Below, in pieces: positions 1 through 9,725 of a stretch of DNA of 64,000 bases. The position numbers and the translations under genes are program-made. The number at the start of each line of letters is the position of its first letter. Position 1 is the first letter of the stretch. Source of the stretch: Astragalus membranaceus (Eukaryota; Streptophyta; Magnoliopsida; Fabales; Fabaceae); the NCBI GenBank assembly GCA_039519185.1, contig CM076847.1:19279251-19343250 (forward strand), written 5' to 3'. The notes under the pieces were generated by a model. That model saw only the letters and a list, made by a program, of their open reading frames with translations, did not search any database and was not told the DNA's origin.

Positions 1-777
1 ATCTTGTGGTGCCCTTTAACTAGACGCCTTGGAACCAGATGCTCTGTTTAATTTCAAAGTTGTATTGCAACCTGAATCATGAAACTACATTTACTTGAAT
101 CATGAAATCACCAAGTTACAAAAGTCACATTTCCACCAATTTTCAGCAACTCATGTATCTCAATCAACATGCCACACTCATATTATTCAAAATACATACA
201 CTAAATTAACATGCATTTCAACAAACACAAAAGCAATTAAGGAACTCACTTGTTACTTCTGAAATTTCAAATGCTAGTTGAAAGGATGCCCTCTAGTCAC
301 CAAACAATCCCCAAATTTGGAAAAATGGAGACGCCAACACTCCCAACAGCTCAAAATCGAATCCAGCACCTAAACCATCTATCCAAGTGTTCCTTTCCAC
401 AATGTAGCTTCCACAAAGTTCATCTTAGGTTCCCAAACAAACATGCAAGCCTTCATATGACCTCCAAAGTTGAGTGTTGATAGATAATGAAGAAATGGAC
501 TCTCCTCCTTCATTCTCCCTTTCGCGACTCTGTTTCTCAAAGTGAGGGGTGTTGTTTCTCCCTTTTGTAATTTTTTGCACTTTGATCCCTAAAAATCTTG
601 GAATTAAGGAAAGTTGTGACCAAAAGTATGCAATCCAAAATTTTTAGGGACTAAAAGTGAAAAAAAAAATGCAGAAACCAAAAGTGCCAAATCGGGTAAA
701 TTGGGGGTAAAAACAACCAAAAAAATAGAATGACCAAAATCTTAAAATGAAAAGTTTCGAGATCACAAATACAATTA
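1..777. other. non-coding stretch upstream of the kinase exon
   Basis: I see no convincing exon here. The longest open frame (250-480) has no recognisable domain. The stretch is AT-rich with scattered purine runs. Because the kinase exon at 1081 begins at a splice acceptor, at least part of this stretch should be intron of that gene (inference). Confidence 0.5.
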
Positions 778-1016
778 GAGTAATGCTATTTAGCCAAAGT
801 TTTTTAGCCAAAAATAGACAAAAACCAAATTACAACATCAATTAACCAAGTTTTTTAAGCCACTAACCAACCTACTTTTTCACAGTTTTCTAGGCCATTG
901 ACTAAAAACTGTGAAAAAGTAGGTTGGTTAGTGGCTTAAAAAACTTGGTTAATTGATGTTGTAATGTGGTTTTTGTCTATTTTTGGCTGAAATTTTTTGG
1001 CTAAATAGCATTACTC
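778..1016. mobile_element. foldback MITE, Mutator-like, with 9-bp target duplication
   Basis: The element is 239 bp and starts GAGTAATGCTATTTAGCCAA. Its right end is the reverse complement, ending in GCATTACTC. Arms of about 110 bp pair almost throughout around a short central loop near 890-905, so it can form one long hairpin. The 9-bp sequence ATACAATTA is present directly on both sides (769-777 and 1017-1025), a perfect target-site duplication. Nine-base duplications are typical of Mutator-superfamily elements, hence the classification (inference). It has no coding capacity. It lies about 65 bp upstream of the splice acceptor of the kinase exon, so it probably sits in that gene's intron. 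Confidence 0.88.
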
Positions 1017-1080
1017 ATACAATTAAACCTTTTCGTTTTCAAAATCAATGCAATAATATTGTTATTTATATCCTATACAG

Positions 1081-2336
1081 GTGCAGAACAAATAATAGGT
1101 CGTCATATATCTACCTTAACCTATCCCGTTTCTGATTTTGATTCTGGTATTGAGATAGGAGTGGTACTAGAGTATGTCTTGTTACCATACTTTCTATTGA
1201 GATTTACACTGGGCTTCATTGTTTTATTCTCTCTATCGACATATACATTTAGAAGAAGACATATTTCAATTTATGAAAATATTGAAGTTTTTCTTCAAGG
1301 GAACACCATGATGCCAATAAGGTATTCATATAGAGAGATAAAGAAGATGACTGGGTATTTTAGTGACAAGCTAGGTGAAGGAGGTTTTGGATGTGTTTAT
1401 AAAGGAAAGCTACGTAGTGGGCCACTTGTGGCAATCAAGATGTTGGGCAAGTCAAAAGGTAATGGACAAGACTTTATTAATGAAGTAGCAACCATTGGAA
1501 GAATACACCATTCCAATGTTGTGAGACTTATTGGATTTTGTGTTGAGGGATCAAAACGTGCTCTTGTTTATGAATTCATGCCTAATGGCTCTCTTGATAA
1601 ATATATTTCCTCCAAAGAGAATGCTATCTCTCTAACTCATAAGCAAATGTATGAGATATCTCTTGGTGTCGCTCGTGGCATTTCTTATTTGCATGAAGGA
1701 TGTGACATGCAGATTCTGCATTTTGATATCAAGCCTCACAACATCCTTCTTGATGACAATTTTGCCCCTAAGGTTTCAGACTTTGGTCTTGCAAAGCTTT
1801 ATCCAATTGACAATAGCATTGTCACAATGACTGCAGCAAGAGGAACAATTGGTTACATGGCTCCTGAATTGTTCTACCAAAACATTGGAAGAGTATCCTA
1901 CAAGGCTGATGTCTATAGCTTTGGAATGCTTTTGATGGAGATGGCAAGTAAGAGAAGAAATTTAAATGCCCATGCAGATCGTTCCAGTCAACTTTACTTT
2001 CCTTTTTGGATTTACAATCAATTGGTTGAAGAAAGAGAGGTAGAAATGGATGAAATAACTGATGAGGAAAAGAATAATGTGAAGAAGATGTTCTTAGTTG
2101 CATTATGGTGTATACAGTTAAAACCAATTGATCGTCCTTCAATGAAAAAAGTAATAGAGATGCTTGAAGGAAATATTGACAACATTGAAATGCCTCCAAA
2201 GCCTCTTTTGTATCCGAATGAAATGATTCAGGGAGATCTCGATGTTGAATCCGATGAAACGCTATCAGATGCTGATGCTACATCTTCTAGTTATATCGAG
2301 GAAACAACAGAGCCTTTATTGACGAACTCTGCTTGA
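1081..2336 (+). CDS. receptor-like protein kinase, LRK10L type, 3' exon (TM and kinase)
   Basis: A membrane-anchored serine/threonine receptor kinase of the LRK10-like (rust-resistance kinase) family. The exon starts after the acceptor at 1079-1080 (TATACAG), in phase with the kinase frame, and ends at TGA 2334-2336. Order of parts: a short extracellular linker; a transmembrane segment (residues about 35-55, rich in L, F, V and I) followed by RRRH; a juxtamembrane region with the family-typical MPIRYSYREIKKMT; then a full kinase domain. Visible motifs are the glycine loop GEGGFGCVYKG, the lysine in VAIKML, the catalytic loop HFDIKPHNILLD, DFGLAKLYP, and GTIGYMAPE. The residue before the catalytic D is F rather than R, a non-RD kinase as is usual in this family. 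The C-terminal tail is acidic and Ser/Thr-rich. The exons for the signal peptide and the cysteine-rich extracellular domain are not in the window, so the gene is either cut by the left edge or has lost them. No kinase-domain lesion is visible. Confidence 0.88.
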
Positions 2337-3334
2337 CAAATGCTAGTCTAGTTTCACATTTTATATTTTCTAGGGAAGAAACAAATCAACATTTACTTTT
2401 AATGTTTTATAAACATTCAATACAATTGAAGAAACTTATTATTTTGGTCATCTGATGCATTGGTTAAACTTCACCAAAATTGCATAAGGATCCATTCCAT
2501 TTCCAATTGCAAGCATTTATTTCAATCACTAAAACGCGTCTGTTCCCAATATTGGCTCTCTTTTTTTGTTCATTGGCAATTAATTAATTTTCAAATTTTA
2601 TTGTTTGTTTTGGTATTTGAAAGCCTCGGTATTAACATAATGTTTATTATTTGGTCATTTAATTACGTAGGTACATTAAGCAAAGAAAATTGTGAGATGA
2701 GAGTTCGGGGTTGTTTGATTGTGTCAATGAACCAATTGATTTGGTTGGCATGCGGAAAGTTGATGTGGTTAAATCCTTTGTGAAAATTCACTTCCAAAAT
2801 TCCTTTTTTGAGCCTCTCACCAATAGACCTGTTCTTGGGGTGTCTACTATTATTGAGCCAATAAAATTTATTCATATAAATCGGTCATTAATTTAACAAT
2901 TAATGCATGCTCTTTAGACACTAACTTGATAATAAATATGATGGACGTACATAACAGAAATTATTTATATCTGAAATATAACAAAAATTGCATTTAAATT
3001 AAGCAAGTTTATAACATGTCATATTCTAATTTTAAAATAATAAATCATTGTTTTGTCAAAGAAATAAAATAAATAACAGAAATTAAAAAGTTATTAAAAG
3101 CATAACTAATTATGAATGGAATTCATGTATTTTTAAATGACCAATGTCTGCATGAGGTTGTTGTTTGATTTGGTTGGATTTCGTTTATTTAGCTTATTCA
3201 TTTGCAATAATTATAAGTAGCTTGATTAATATTGTTAGGCAACACATGCTAACTTTATGATCAAATTTAATCTAAAATAACATATCGTTATTGAGCCTTG
3301 ACCTAGGGTTGAATTTTTACCTGTGTGTGAGGAT
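2337..3334. other. AT-rich intergenic stretch, nothing recognised
   Basis: This is the 3' flank of the kinase gene and is very AT-rich after 2880. Small open frames at 2460-2783 and 2663-2875 lack recognisable domains and overlap one another on opposite strands. I see no clear repeat or element end. Confidence 0.5.
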
Positions 3335-3720
3335 CCCTGCAGGGACTGCCCCATCAAGGGCCCCACGAGCGGGAAATTTTTCTCCATAGTGGTCAATTCA
3401 GAACGGGGAAGAAAACCATGTCCCCGTGAGGACAGGAGCAGCGAAGGAAAACTTCTCATGACGGGGATTAGGGGGGAGAAAAGTTTGGGGGATGGGGACA
3501 GAACCTACCATACCCTTCAGGGTACAGAGGCGGGAGAGGAAAATTTCCCACAACCGAAATCGAGAGTGGGGACAAGGAAAAGTTTGTGGGAAGAGGATAA
3601 GAACCACGTCCCCATGGGGACAAGGGCAGGGGAGTAAAACTCTATATGACGGAGATTGAGGGCAGGGACAAGGACGAAGAAAAGCTTGGAGTGATGGGAC
3701 GGAGAGCGAGGAGTACTCTC
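3335..3720. repeat. degenerate G-rich simple-sequence tract (GGGGAC/GGGGAT-like)
   Basis: Short variants of 'ggggac', 'ggggat' and 'gggga' with 'cccc' complements recur irregularly, against AT-rich flanks. Open frames on both strands here are repetitive (P/S/R or G/E-rich) and are by-products of the composition. Its origin is unknown. Confidence 0.55.
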
Positions 3721-3734
3721 CGCCCTTAATATAT

Positions 3735-3915
3735 GTGTAACAACTTTTTGACTTATAACTATGTGACAACCATTGTTAGCTAATATCAATTGTTGTCCAC
3801 AACTTTCTGGAAAAAGATAAATTTTATTGTCCATAACTTTCTGAAAACTACAATACTTTTGACAAACATCGTACAATTTTATGAAAAAAGAATAATTTTA
3901 TTGTCCACAACATTA
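3735..3915. repeat. short diverged repeats 'ttgtccacaactttctg'
   Basis: The phrase TTGTCCACAACTTTCTG and its variants appear about three times between 3790 and 3912, each followed by an 'ataattttatt'-like string. This is a small diverged tandem repeat directly left of the Helitron-like end. Confidence 0.45.
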
Positions 3916-3916
3916 T

Positions 3917-3945
3917 CCCCGTGCATCACATGGGCAATGGTCTAG
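3917..3945 (+). mobile_element. possible Helitron 3' terminus
   Basis: The sequence CCCGTG, a short loop, then CATGGG forms a 6-bp stem with one G-T type mismatch. It is followed 7 bp later by CTAG (3942-3945) and then a T. This is the usual arrangement of a plant Helitron 3' end (hairpin, then CTRR, inserted before T). I could not locate a matching 5' TC end or any helicase coding, so this would be a non-autonomous or fragmentary copy. Confidence 0.4.
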
Positions 3946-4120
3946 TTCGAGAAAATAAAGGATTGCGAAATTTTAAGACAAGCAGGTTAAACATAATTGC
4001 CGCATAGAAATTTGTGTCTCTTTTTAAAAAAGAGATTAAAGTAAGCTAATGGCTAAAATAGATCAGTAGTAGTTCATTGCCTAGTTAAGTACCGACATAA
4101 AGCTATTGATCTCTGAAGCC

Positions 4121-4215
4121 CGGATACTCCAAAAATGTCAAAGTATTTGTATCGGACACGTATCTGATACCGATACGTGTCGAATACGTCCCGATACGTA
4201 TCGAAGGAGTATCCG
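4121..4215. repeat. inverted repeat with internal GATACG palindromes
   Basis: CGGATACTCC at 4121-4130 is repeated inverted as GGAGTATCCG at 4206-4215. Between them lies a run of related words (CGGACACGTATC, TGATACCGATACGTGTCG, CCCGATACGTATCG) that are partly complementary. It could fold into a cruciform. No target duplication was found. Confidence 0.55.
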
Positions 4216-4684
4216 ATAATTTTTTTTTATTTTTTTTAAACAATAAATGTTTCGATGAGGTAGAGACACAGATCTGATACGGGAAAGACAAACTCTGACA
4301 CGACCTATTGATCGGTGACAAGGCTGGAGCTCTACAAAGGCAAGTTGAAGTCCAAGCAGTCGCGAACTCTAACGTTGCTATGTGTTCTATGACGATTTTG
4401 TTCGTTCTCTGGCAGTGATGTGTGGTATCCAGTCTCACCATGGTTTCTCTGCTGCAGCTTCTATCGTGCTTGTGTTTGTTCTCAGGAAAAAGTTTAACAG
4501 AGGCGGCGGCGGGTGAAAGGTTGATGGAGATAAGAGAGTTATTAGGGTTTTATCAATTATGCAATGTGGGCTGGCCCAAACATTTTAATATGTGCTTTTA
4601 CTTTGGTTTTTTTTGGTACCCCCACCATACCCCTCTATACCCCCACAAAATTTGATATTCCCAAAATGCCCCTCAGTTTGATGA
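4216..4684. other. non-coding, a small open frame only
   Basis: A small frame at 4422-4655 has a hydrophobic N-terminus but no family resemblance, and it runs into a C-rich simple stretch near 4618-4650. I do not call a gene here. Confidence 0.4.
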
Positions 4685-4825
4685 CTAACGGATTTATCTA
4701 ATTAAAAGATAAATCCGTTTTGGGAAAAAAACCAAAAACGGGTTTGTCTTTTAGCTAGATAAATCCGTTTTAGAAAAAAAATGCATAACAGATTTTACCA
4801 ATACGATAGATAAATCCGTTTTGTA
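4685..4825. repeat. repeats of GATAAATCCGTTT in both orientations
   Basis: AACGGATTTATCT (4687-4699) faces AGATAAATCCGTT (4708-4720), giving a perfect short hairpin. Further copies of GATAAATCCGTTTT occur near 4758 and 4809. The unit recurs at 50-60 bp spacing. Function is unknown. Confidence 0.5.
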
Positions 4826-5465
4826 AAGTAATTGTTTCAAAATGATTCTTTTTCAAAACAGATTTAGAATTAACTTTTTTTTAAAAAAATAAAATACATA
4901 TGAATATCGGTCGTCTTTTAGTTTCGTTTAGTGTGTAGATACTCGTTAACAGGACTCACAACCATTAAATCCGAAAAAAATCAGAGACCATAACTCCCGT
5001 AGAAGGGACTTCTAACGGGACTGCGGGGCTCAAAATCCCAAATTCCATCGTTTACTCTTTTTTTTTTTAATTTTTTTAATTTTTCATAATCTCAAAAAAA
5101 TTTCAAAAATTTGCATAACCTTATTTTGGTTTGACTAAATTTTTAGTGGTGTTTTTATAATTTTTAGTGAATTCATAAAATCAAGACATGTGTTAGTTTC
5201 AATATAACAATTTTGTTTATGTATATAATGTATATATAATTATAATCTGTCGTTCAAAAAAATCATAATTATAATCTAACAATATAAATGTAACCTTGTA
5301 AAAAAACGCAATCTAAATGTTACAAAAGAAAGTCTTTTGTCCTGTCAAAAAAATATATTTTGTAAACAAAAAATTATAACAATCTAATTATTTTCGGAAT
5401 AATATAATAAACTAAATAATAGCAATTTTGATCAAAACAACTAAATAATAGCAATAAAAAAGTAT
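4826..5465. other. AT-rich stretch, nothing recognised
   Basis: Very AT-rich with poly-A/T runs. I see no open frame with a domain and no clear element boundary until the LTR at about 5466. Confidence 0.5.
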
Positions 5466-5943
5466 TGTGTTGTGTTCACAGCCGATCCGACCATCATATG
5501 AGGGATCAACCGACATCAATGGCCGAACCGACTGTTGCATAGTAGGATACCAGGCCGAAGACTCCACTGAGGGACTAGGCCGAAGACTCCACTGAGGGAC
5601 TAAGCCGAAGACTCTACCAAGGAACTCCAATAAGACGTTGAGACCGAGGGATTCCTCCCTTCGCCCCGTAGTTCAGACCGCTACATGGGTCTGCCACTGG
5701 GACGAAGGATATCGCATTAAAGGAAAATCCCTACAATCTCTCCACTAATCTCGCAAACGGCTATAAATGAATTTATTGTCGTTAAACACCCAATTTACTA
5801 TATATAGTGCCCTTAGAGGCTAATGGAAGCACATAACATATTTGATTATCAACTCCATACTCTCATTCTCAGTCGTACTATTATTTGATTATCTCATTCT
5901 TGTGTTCTAGCTAACCCCTACTCTAAGGAAATAGTTAGGAACA
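5466..5943 (+). repeat. LTR of a Ty3/gypsy element (5' LTR)
   Basis: The segment begins TGTGTTGTGTTCACAG (exact start uncertain by about 5 bp) and ends TTAGGAACA, directly followed by a primer-binding site. It contains a TATA-like TATATATAG near 5795. Inside (5553-5625) is a three-fold repeat of about 25 bp built on GGCCGAAGACTCCACTGAGG. The body it belongs to is truncated at 6679. Confidence 0.75.
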
Positions 5944-5944
5944 T

Positions 5945-5962
5945 TGGCGCCCACCCTAGGGC
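5945..5962 (+). promoter_or_regulatory. primer-binding site of the gypsy fragment
   Basis: TGGCGCCCACCCTAGGGC directly follows the LTR end. The TGGCGCC start is the standard form of a tRNA 3'-end complement in plant Ty3/gypsy elements. Confidence 0.7.
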
Positions 5963-6004
5963 CCAGTAAGATCACACCCAACTCCACAATTTTAGTCTTA
6001 CATC

Positions 6005-6679
6005 ATGGTAATCACGAGGCATACAGCCTCGACCAGCAACAGTGATCTAAGTATATTAGAGTTGCTAAAGGCGGTAAGAGCACTACAAGATCAAAATGGC
6101 CGATCAAGCCAGAAGGAATGAGGAGAAACTCCTGCGATCCCAAGCGCTAGAAGCCAGAGATGTTCGAATACAGTAACAACTTGCAGAAATGCAGAATCTT
6201 GCCCAGAGAACTGAAGCTACCAGGGCACCCCTGAGGGCTTTCCAAGCCTTTGCAGAGGCCATAGAGGCGGTAGCGATCCCACGCCCCTTCCGCAAGTCCT
6301 CTATCGGCACCTACAATGGAAACGGCGACCCGCAAGGCCATGTGGACGCATTTCAAACTCAGATGATGATAAGCGGCAGCAACGATGCCGTCAGTTGCAA
6401 GATTTTTGCCGGAACTCTGTCTGACGTGGCCTTAAAATGGTTCATAGGTCTGACCTCACGATCGGTTACTAGCTTTAAGGATTTTGCCGGCTGCTTCATG
6501 CAACAGTTCTCGGTCAATAAGAAGAAATTAGTACAGGCAGAGGATCTATTTGATCTTCGGCAGGGAGCAGCCGAACCACTAAAAACGTTCTAGACCGGTT
6601 CAATAACGTAATGGTTCTAGTGGACGACCGTGACGAGAGGTTCTTCGTCAAGTCCTTTATGAAGGGTTTAAGGAATGGA
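6005..6679 (+). pseudogene. gag fragment of a Ty3/gypsy element, broken
   Basis: The region translates to a retrotransposon gag core: PRPFRKSSIGTYNGNGDPQG, then a KIFAGTLSDVALKWF segment, then a segment ending near LFDLRQGAAEPLKTF. These match the usual order of the plant gypsy gag domain. The first ATG (6005) runs into a stop at 6118, the frame that carries the gag core has a TAA near 6175, and a one-base loss near 6590 creates another stop. The gene ends abruptly at 6679, where an Ogre-like LTR begins. Confidence 0.75.
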
Positions 6680-7239
6680 TGTAGCAACCGAAAAATTCGG
6701 GTGAGGATTCTTCGAATGTTCAAAAATGAAGCGATAGGTAAAAAGGACTTGACGAGAGGTTCTTCGTCAAGTCCTTTATAAAGTTTAGTTTAAGGGCAAA
6801 CATTGGAAAATCCCTTTGAGTTGGATAAGGGTCCTTGAGACCAGATTTGGGTTCGGGTGTCGATTATGCGTGGGGAAGGTATTAGCACCCCACGACATCC
6901 TTCCTAAGGAAGGTTACCTGCTAATTAATTGTAGAAGCGATAAGTGATTTTGAAAACATTTAATTTACCCTTTTATTTTGAATTTGAAAGAGATTAGAAG
7001 AAAGAAGAAACTTGATATTTTATTTGAACTTAAGAAAAGGAATATTTGGAGAAAGACTAAAAATGGTTTTTTATTAGTGCACTTGACTGAGGTGGGCCCG
7101 CCCTCTGCTCCTACGTATCTCTGGGTAGAGAATCAAAGGCTACGTAGTTCTTGGGTAGAAAAAGTTTGCTTGTTTGTGTTTTTTAATTTAGGTATTTCAG
7201 GACTTGTGATCTGTACGGTTCATTTATCCTAAAACGATG
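6680..7239 (-). repeat. Ogre/LARD-like LTR fragment (left part)
   Basis: It begins TGTAGCAACCGAAAAATTCG at 6680, matching the low-coordinate ends of the LARD LTRs at 13379 and 23587. It shares with them AAGTTTAGTTTAAGGGCAAA, GGGAAGGTATTAGCACC and CTCCTACGTATCTC in the same order. By that comparison it is read on the minus strand. It inserted into the gag pseudogene and is itself interrupted on the right by copia DNA. Confidence 0.75.
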
Positions 7240-7743
7240 ACTAATCCTAATGGGACGGATTGCACTTTGGTTGGGTACTCTGATTCTGACTTTGCAGGCT
7301 GTAAAATGGATCGAAAGAGTACCAGTGGAACGTGTCACTTGCTTGGAAATGCCTTAGTGTCTTGGCACAGTAAGAAACAAGCAAGTGTAGCGCTATCCAC
7401 CGCCGAAGCGGAATACGTTGCTGCAGTTAGTTGTTGTGCGCAAATAATTTGGATGAAACGACAATTAAGTGATTTTGGTATGGATCTCAAAACAGTCCCA
7501 ATTAAATGCGACAACACCAGTGCCATAAATCTCACAAAAAATCCGGTTTATCACTCACGGACTAAACACATTGAGATTAGACACCATTTTATCAGAGATC
7601 ATGTTCAAAAAGGTGATTGCTTGATTGAGTTTGTGGAAACATCTAATCAACTTGCAGATATTTTTACTAAACCTTTGCCCAAAGAAAGTTTCTCTTTCAT
7701 AAGAACAGAATTAGGAATTCTGAACCAATCGTGCATTGAGTGA
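7237..7743 (+). pseudogene. Ty1/copia RNase H, C-terminal fragment of pol
   Basis: This frame carries the C-terminal RNase H region of a copia polyprotein. Motifs: GYSDSDFAG, DRKSTSGTCHLLG, VSWHSKKQASVALSTAEAEY, CDNTSAINLTKNP, HSRTKHIEIRHHFIRD, and QLADIFTKPLP near the end. The gag, protease, integrase and RT are missing: the sequence changes to Ogre-like LTR at about 7237-7243, so this is a 5'-truncated element and the apparent start codon is fortuitous. The 3' UTR that follows has three 'aaagggggaga'-like tracts. It belongs with the LTR at 8018-9325. Confidence 0.85.
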
Positions 7744-8017
7744 CTGTGTGTTTTTTTTACTATTGCTCCATGTTGAATATATGCTTTAGACTGCTCTTTT
7801 TCGATTATTTTCCGCTTTTTGATAATGCCAAAAGGGGGAGAGTTATGTGATTTGCATGTTTCAGGGGGGGCATTTTTTTAATGCTTGCATATTGAAAGGG
7901 GGAGTATAATCTACGCTTATCTCTGATATATACATTATTACTAAATATTTCAATCCTAACCCTTTCATTGAGCAAATCCCTTCTAATGATGTTTGTCATC
8001 ATCAAAAAGGGGGAGAA
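7744..8017 (+). other. copia 3' UTR with three polypurine tracts
   Basis: CAAAAGGGGGAGAG (about 7829), GAAAGGGGGAGTA (about 7895) and AAAAAGGGGGAGAA (about 8004-8017) occur in series. The last directly precedes the LTR and is the likely plus-strand primer. Serial PPT-like tracts are familiar in SIRE-type elements. Confidence 0.65.
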
Positions 8018-8279
8018 TGTGAATATATGCCTTGACAGGAATAATCTGGTTTTGATGATTGACAAAAGAAGTTCAAAAAGGCCAAGATTGCAAAAAGCGG
8101 AAAATGAGATCAAGCTTTCAAGTCAAGAGTTGTTTATTGTATCGTGTGTGTTTAGGATATTTGTGTAAGTGGAAATAAAGCTCTCTAAAATAAATCACAC
8201 ACTCACAATATTTTTCTTGCATGAAAATAATTTTTAAACAAATCTCATGAATGCATAAATGATTTTAGAAACAAACATA

Positions 8280-8668
8280 ATCGATTATAAGGATGCCACA
8301 TTCAAGCATACAATCGATTCTTAACATTCCCTATGAAAACATAATCGATTTCATCTTGTATTTAAGGAAGCACATAATCGATTTATGGCTTTGAGGAAGC
8401 ACATAATCGATTTCATCTTGCTTTGAGGAAGAACATAATCGATTTCATCTTGTTTTGAGGAAGCACATAATTGATTTCATCTTGTATTTAAGGAAGCACA
8501 TAATCGATTTATGGCTTTGAGGAAGCACATAATCGATTTCATCTTGTTTTGAGGAAGCACATAATCGATTTCATCTTGTTTTAAGGAAGCCCATAATCGA
8601 TTTCCTTTTCCATTTAAGGAAGCACATAAATCGATTATCATCTTATGTTATTCAAGCACATAATCGAT
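8280..8668 (+). repeat. array of 12 ATCGAT palindromes in copia U3
   Basis: A 35-42 bp unit of the form 'ggaagcacataatcgattt' plus 'catcttgttttga' is repeated imperfectly. It holds 12 ATCGAT cores (one further copy mutated to ATTGAT near 8470). The core is nearly always extended to AATCGATT, and it is better conserved than the spacer between copies. The array ends 45 bp before the TATA box. Confidence 0.85.
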
Positions 8669-8712
8669 TACCTAATTTTCATAAATAACTCAACGTCATA
8701 TTTTTCCTAAAG

Positions 8713-8723
8713 CCTATAAATAG
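8713..8723 (+). promoter_or_regulatory. TATA box of the copia LTR
   Basis: CCTATAAATAG lies just downstream of the ATCGAT array, in the expected position for the U3/R promoter. Confidence 0.75.
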
Positions 8724-9325
8724 AGGCCTCACATTTCACTCTCAACACAACTCATTCTTGCATCTGAAACTCTTTCATTCTTCTCATCACTCTCACTCTT
8801 CTTACACTTGCTAAAATCTTTATTTGAGAGCTTTATATTCCATATAGTTTGAGTTGTATTACTGTGCTTCAATTTATTCTATCCACACTATTGAGTGTGT
8901 TATCAAAATATTTTGTATTTCTTATTGTTGGGTGTGATCCTAAGTTCTTCAAGAGAGGTGACATCTCTTGGTTTTGAAGGTCTTTTACATAGGGAGGTGA
9001 TATCCCGGTACTGTAAGCTCTTTGGTTGTAAAGGTTTCTAGCTGAACCTGTTCTAAAAGCTAGTGATTGATTAAAATTCCTTGGAGTTTTCCTTGGGGAC
9101 TAGACATAGGCCTCAGGCGTGGCCGAACTAGGATAAAATCTCTGCGTGTCTTCTTCTTTCCCTTCATCTCTTTTAGTTTCCTTGCAAGTTATTTTTATTG
9201 CCTTATCACTCTTATTCTAATCAAAACATTTTCTTAAGCGCTTTATTTTAAATACTTTATGTTTTAATCGTTATTTTTAATTTCACAATTCACCCCCCTC
9301 TTGTGTTTGAAGTCACTTGGCAACA

Positions 9326-9725
9326 GGTAAGATTTTTGGTTTTTTGGAAGAAAACGATTTGTGTTGGGAGTGATTTTATTTGAATAGGTATTTTAGGACT
9401 CTTGAGCCGTACGACCCATTTGTCCTAAAACAATGACTAACTCGGGCGTACGACTGACTTAATCCCCTATTTTTCAAATAAGATTTTTATTTTTGGAGGA
9501 AAATGATAATTTTGTTTTTCTGTTTTGAATATGAGCGAAAAGTTAACAAAGAAGAAAAAATGAAAACTGCAACTAGTGAAAAATAATTATCATTAATATT
9601 TAAAAATAAACTAATTAAAAGAAAAATAAAATAAAAAAGGGAGGGGGAGAGAGAGAGCGAGAACTTCGCTGGGAGAGAGAGAGAATGTGTTCAGTGTTCT
9701 TGTTGAATCATTGTGGTGTGTTTTT
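9326..9725 (-). repeat. Ogre-like LTR remainder (copy X1)
   Basis: This segment is about 97% identical by eye to 56934-57298, which also directly precedes a family B LTR. Its GGTATTTTAGGACT... stretch (9389-9443) is a diverged second copy of 7191-7244, on the other side of the copia insert. It is the continuation of the LTR that starts at 6680 or a related one. No coding is present. Confidence 0.6.

Larger units (their letters stand above)
8018..9325 (+). repeat. 3' LTR of a SIRE/Maximus-like copia element
   Basis: The LTR is 1308 bp, from TGTGAATATATGCC to CACTTGGCAACA. It contains GGTTTTGATGATTGACAAAAG near the start and CAATTCACCCCCCTCTTGTG near the end, both usual in SIRE-type LTRs. Its U3 contains an ATCGAT array and a TATA box, listed separately. 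The 5' partner LTR is absent from the window. Confidence 0.75.

Noticed and set aside
1822..2199. 125-residue minus-strand frame
   Set aside because: It is antisense to the kinase domain and has no independent support.
3323..3769. Overlapping frames on both strands in the G-rich tract
   Set aside because: They are by-products of simple sequence; no start context, domain or splice structure.
4422..4655. Small secreted-looking peptide frame (hydrophobic N-terminus)
   Set aside because: Single exon, no homologue recognised, runs into C-rich simple sequence; not enough evidence for a gene.
8280..8668. Regularly spaced short palindromic repeats resembling a CRISPR array
   Set aside because: Spacers are related to one another, the locus is a plant LTR, and no cas genes exist; it is a U3 repeat array.
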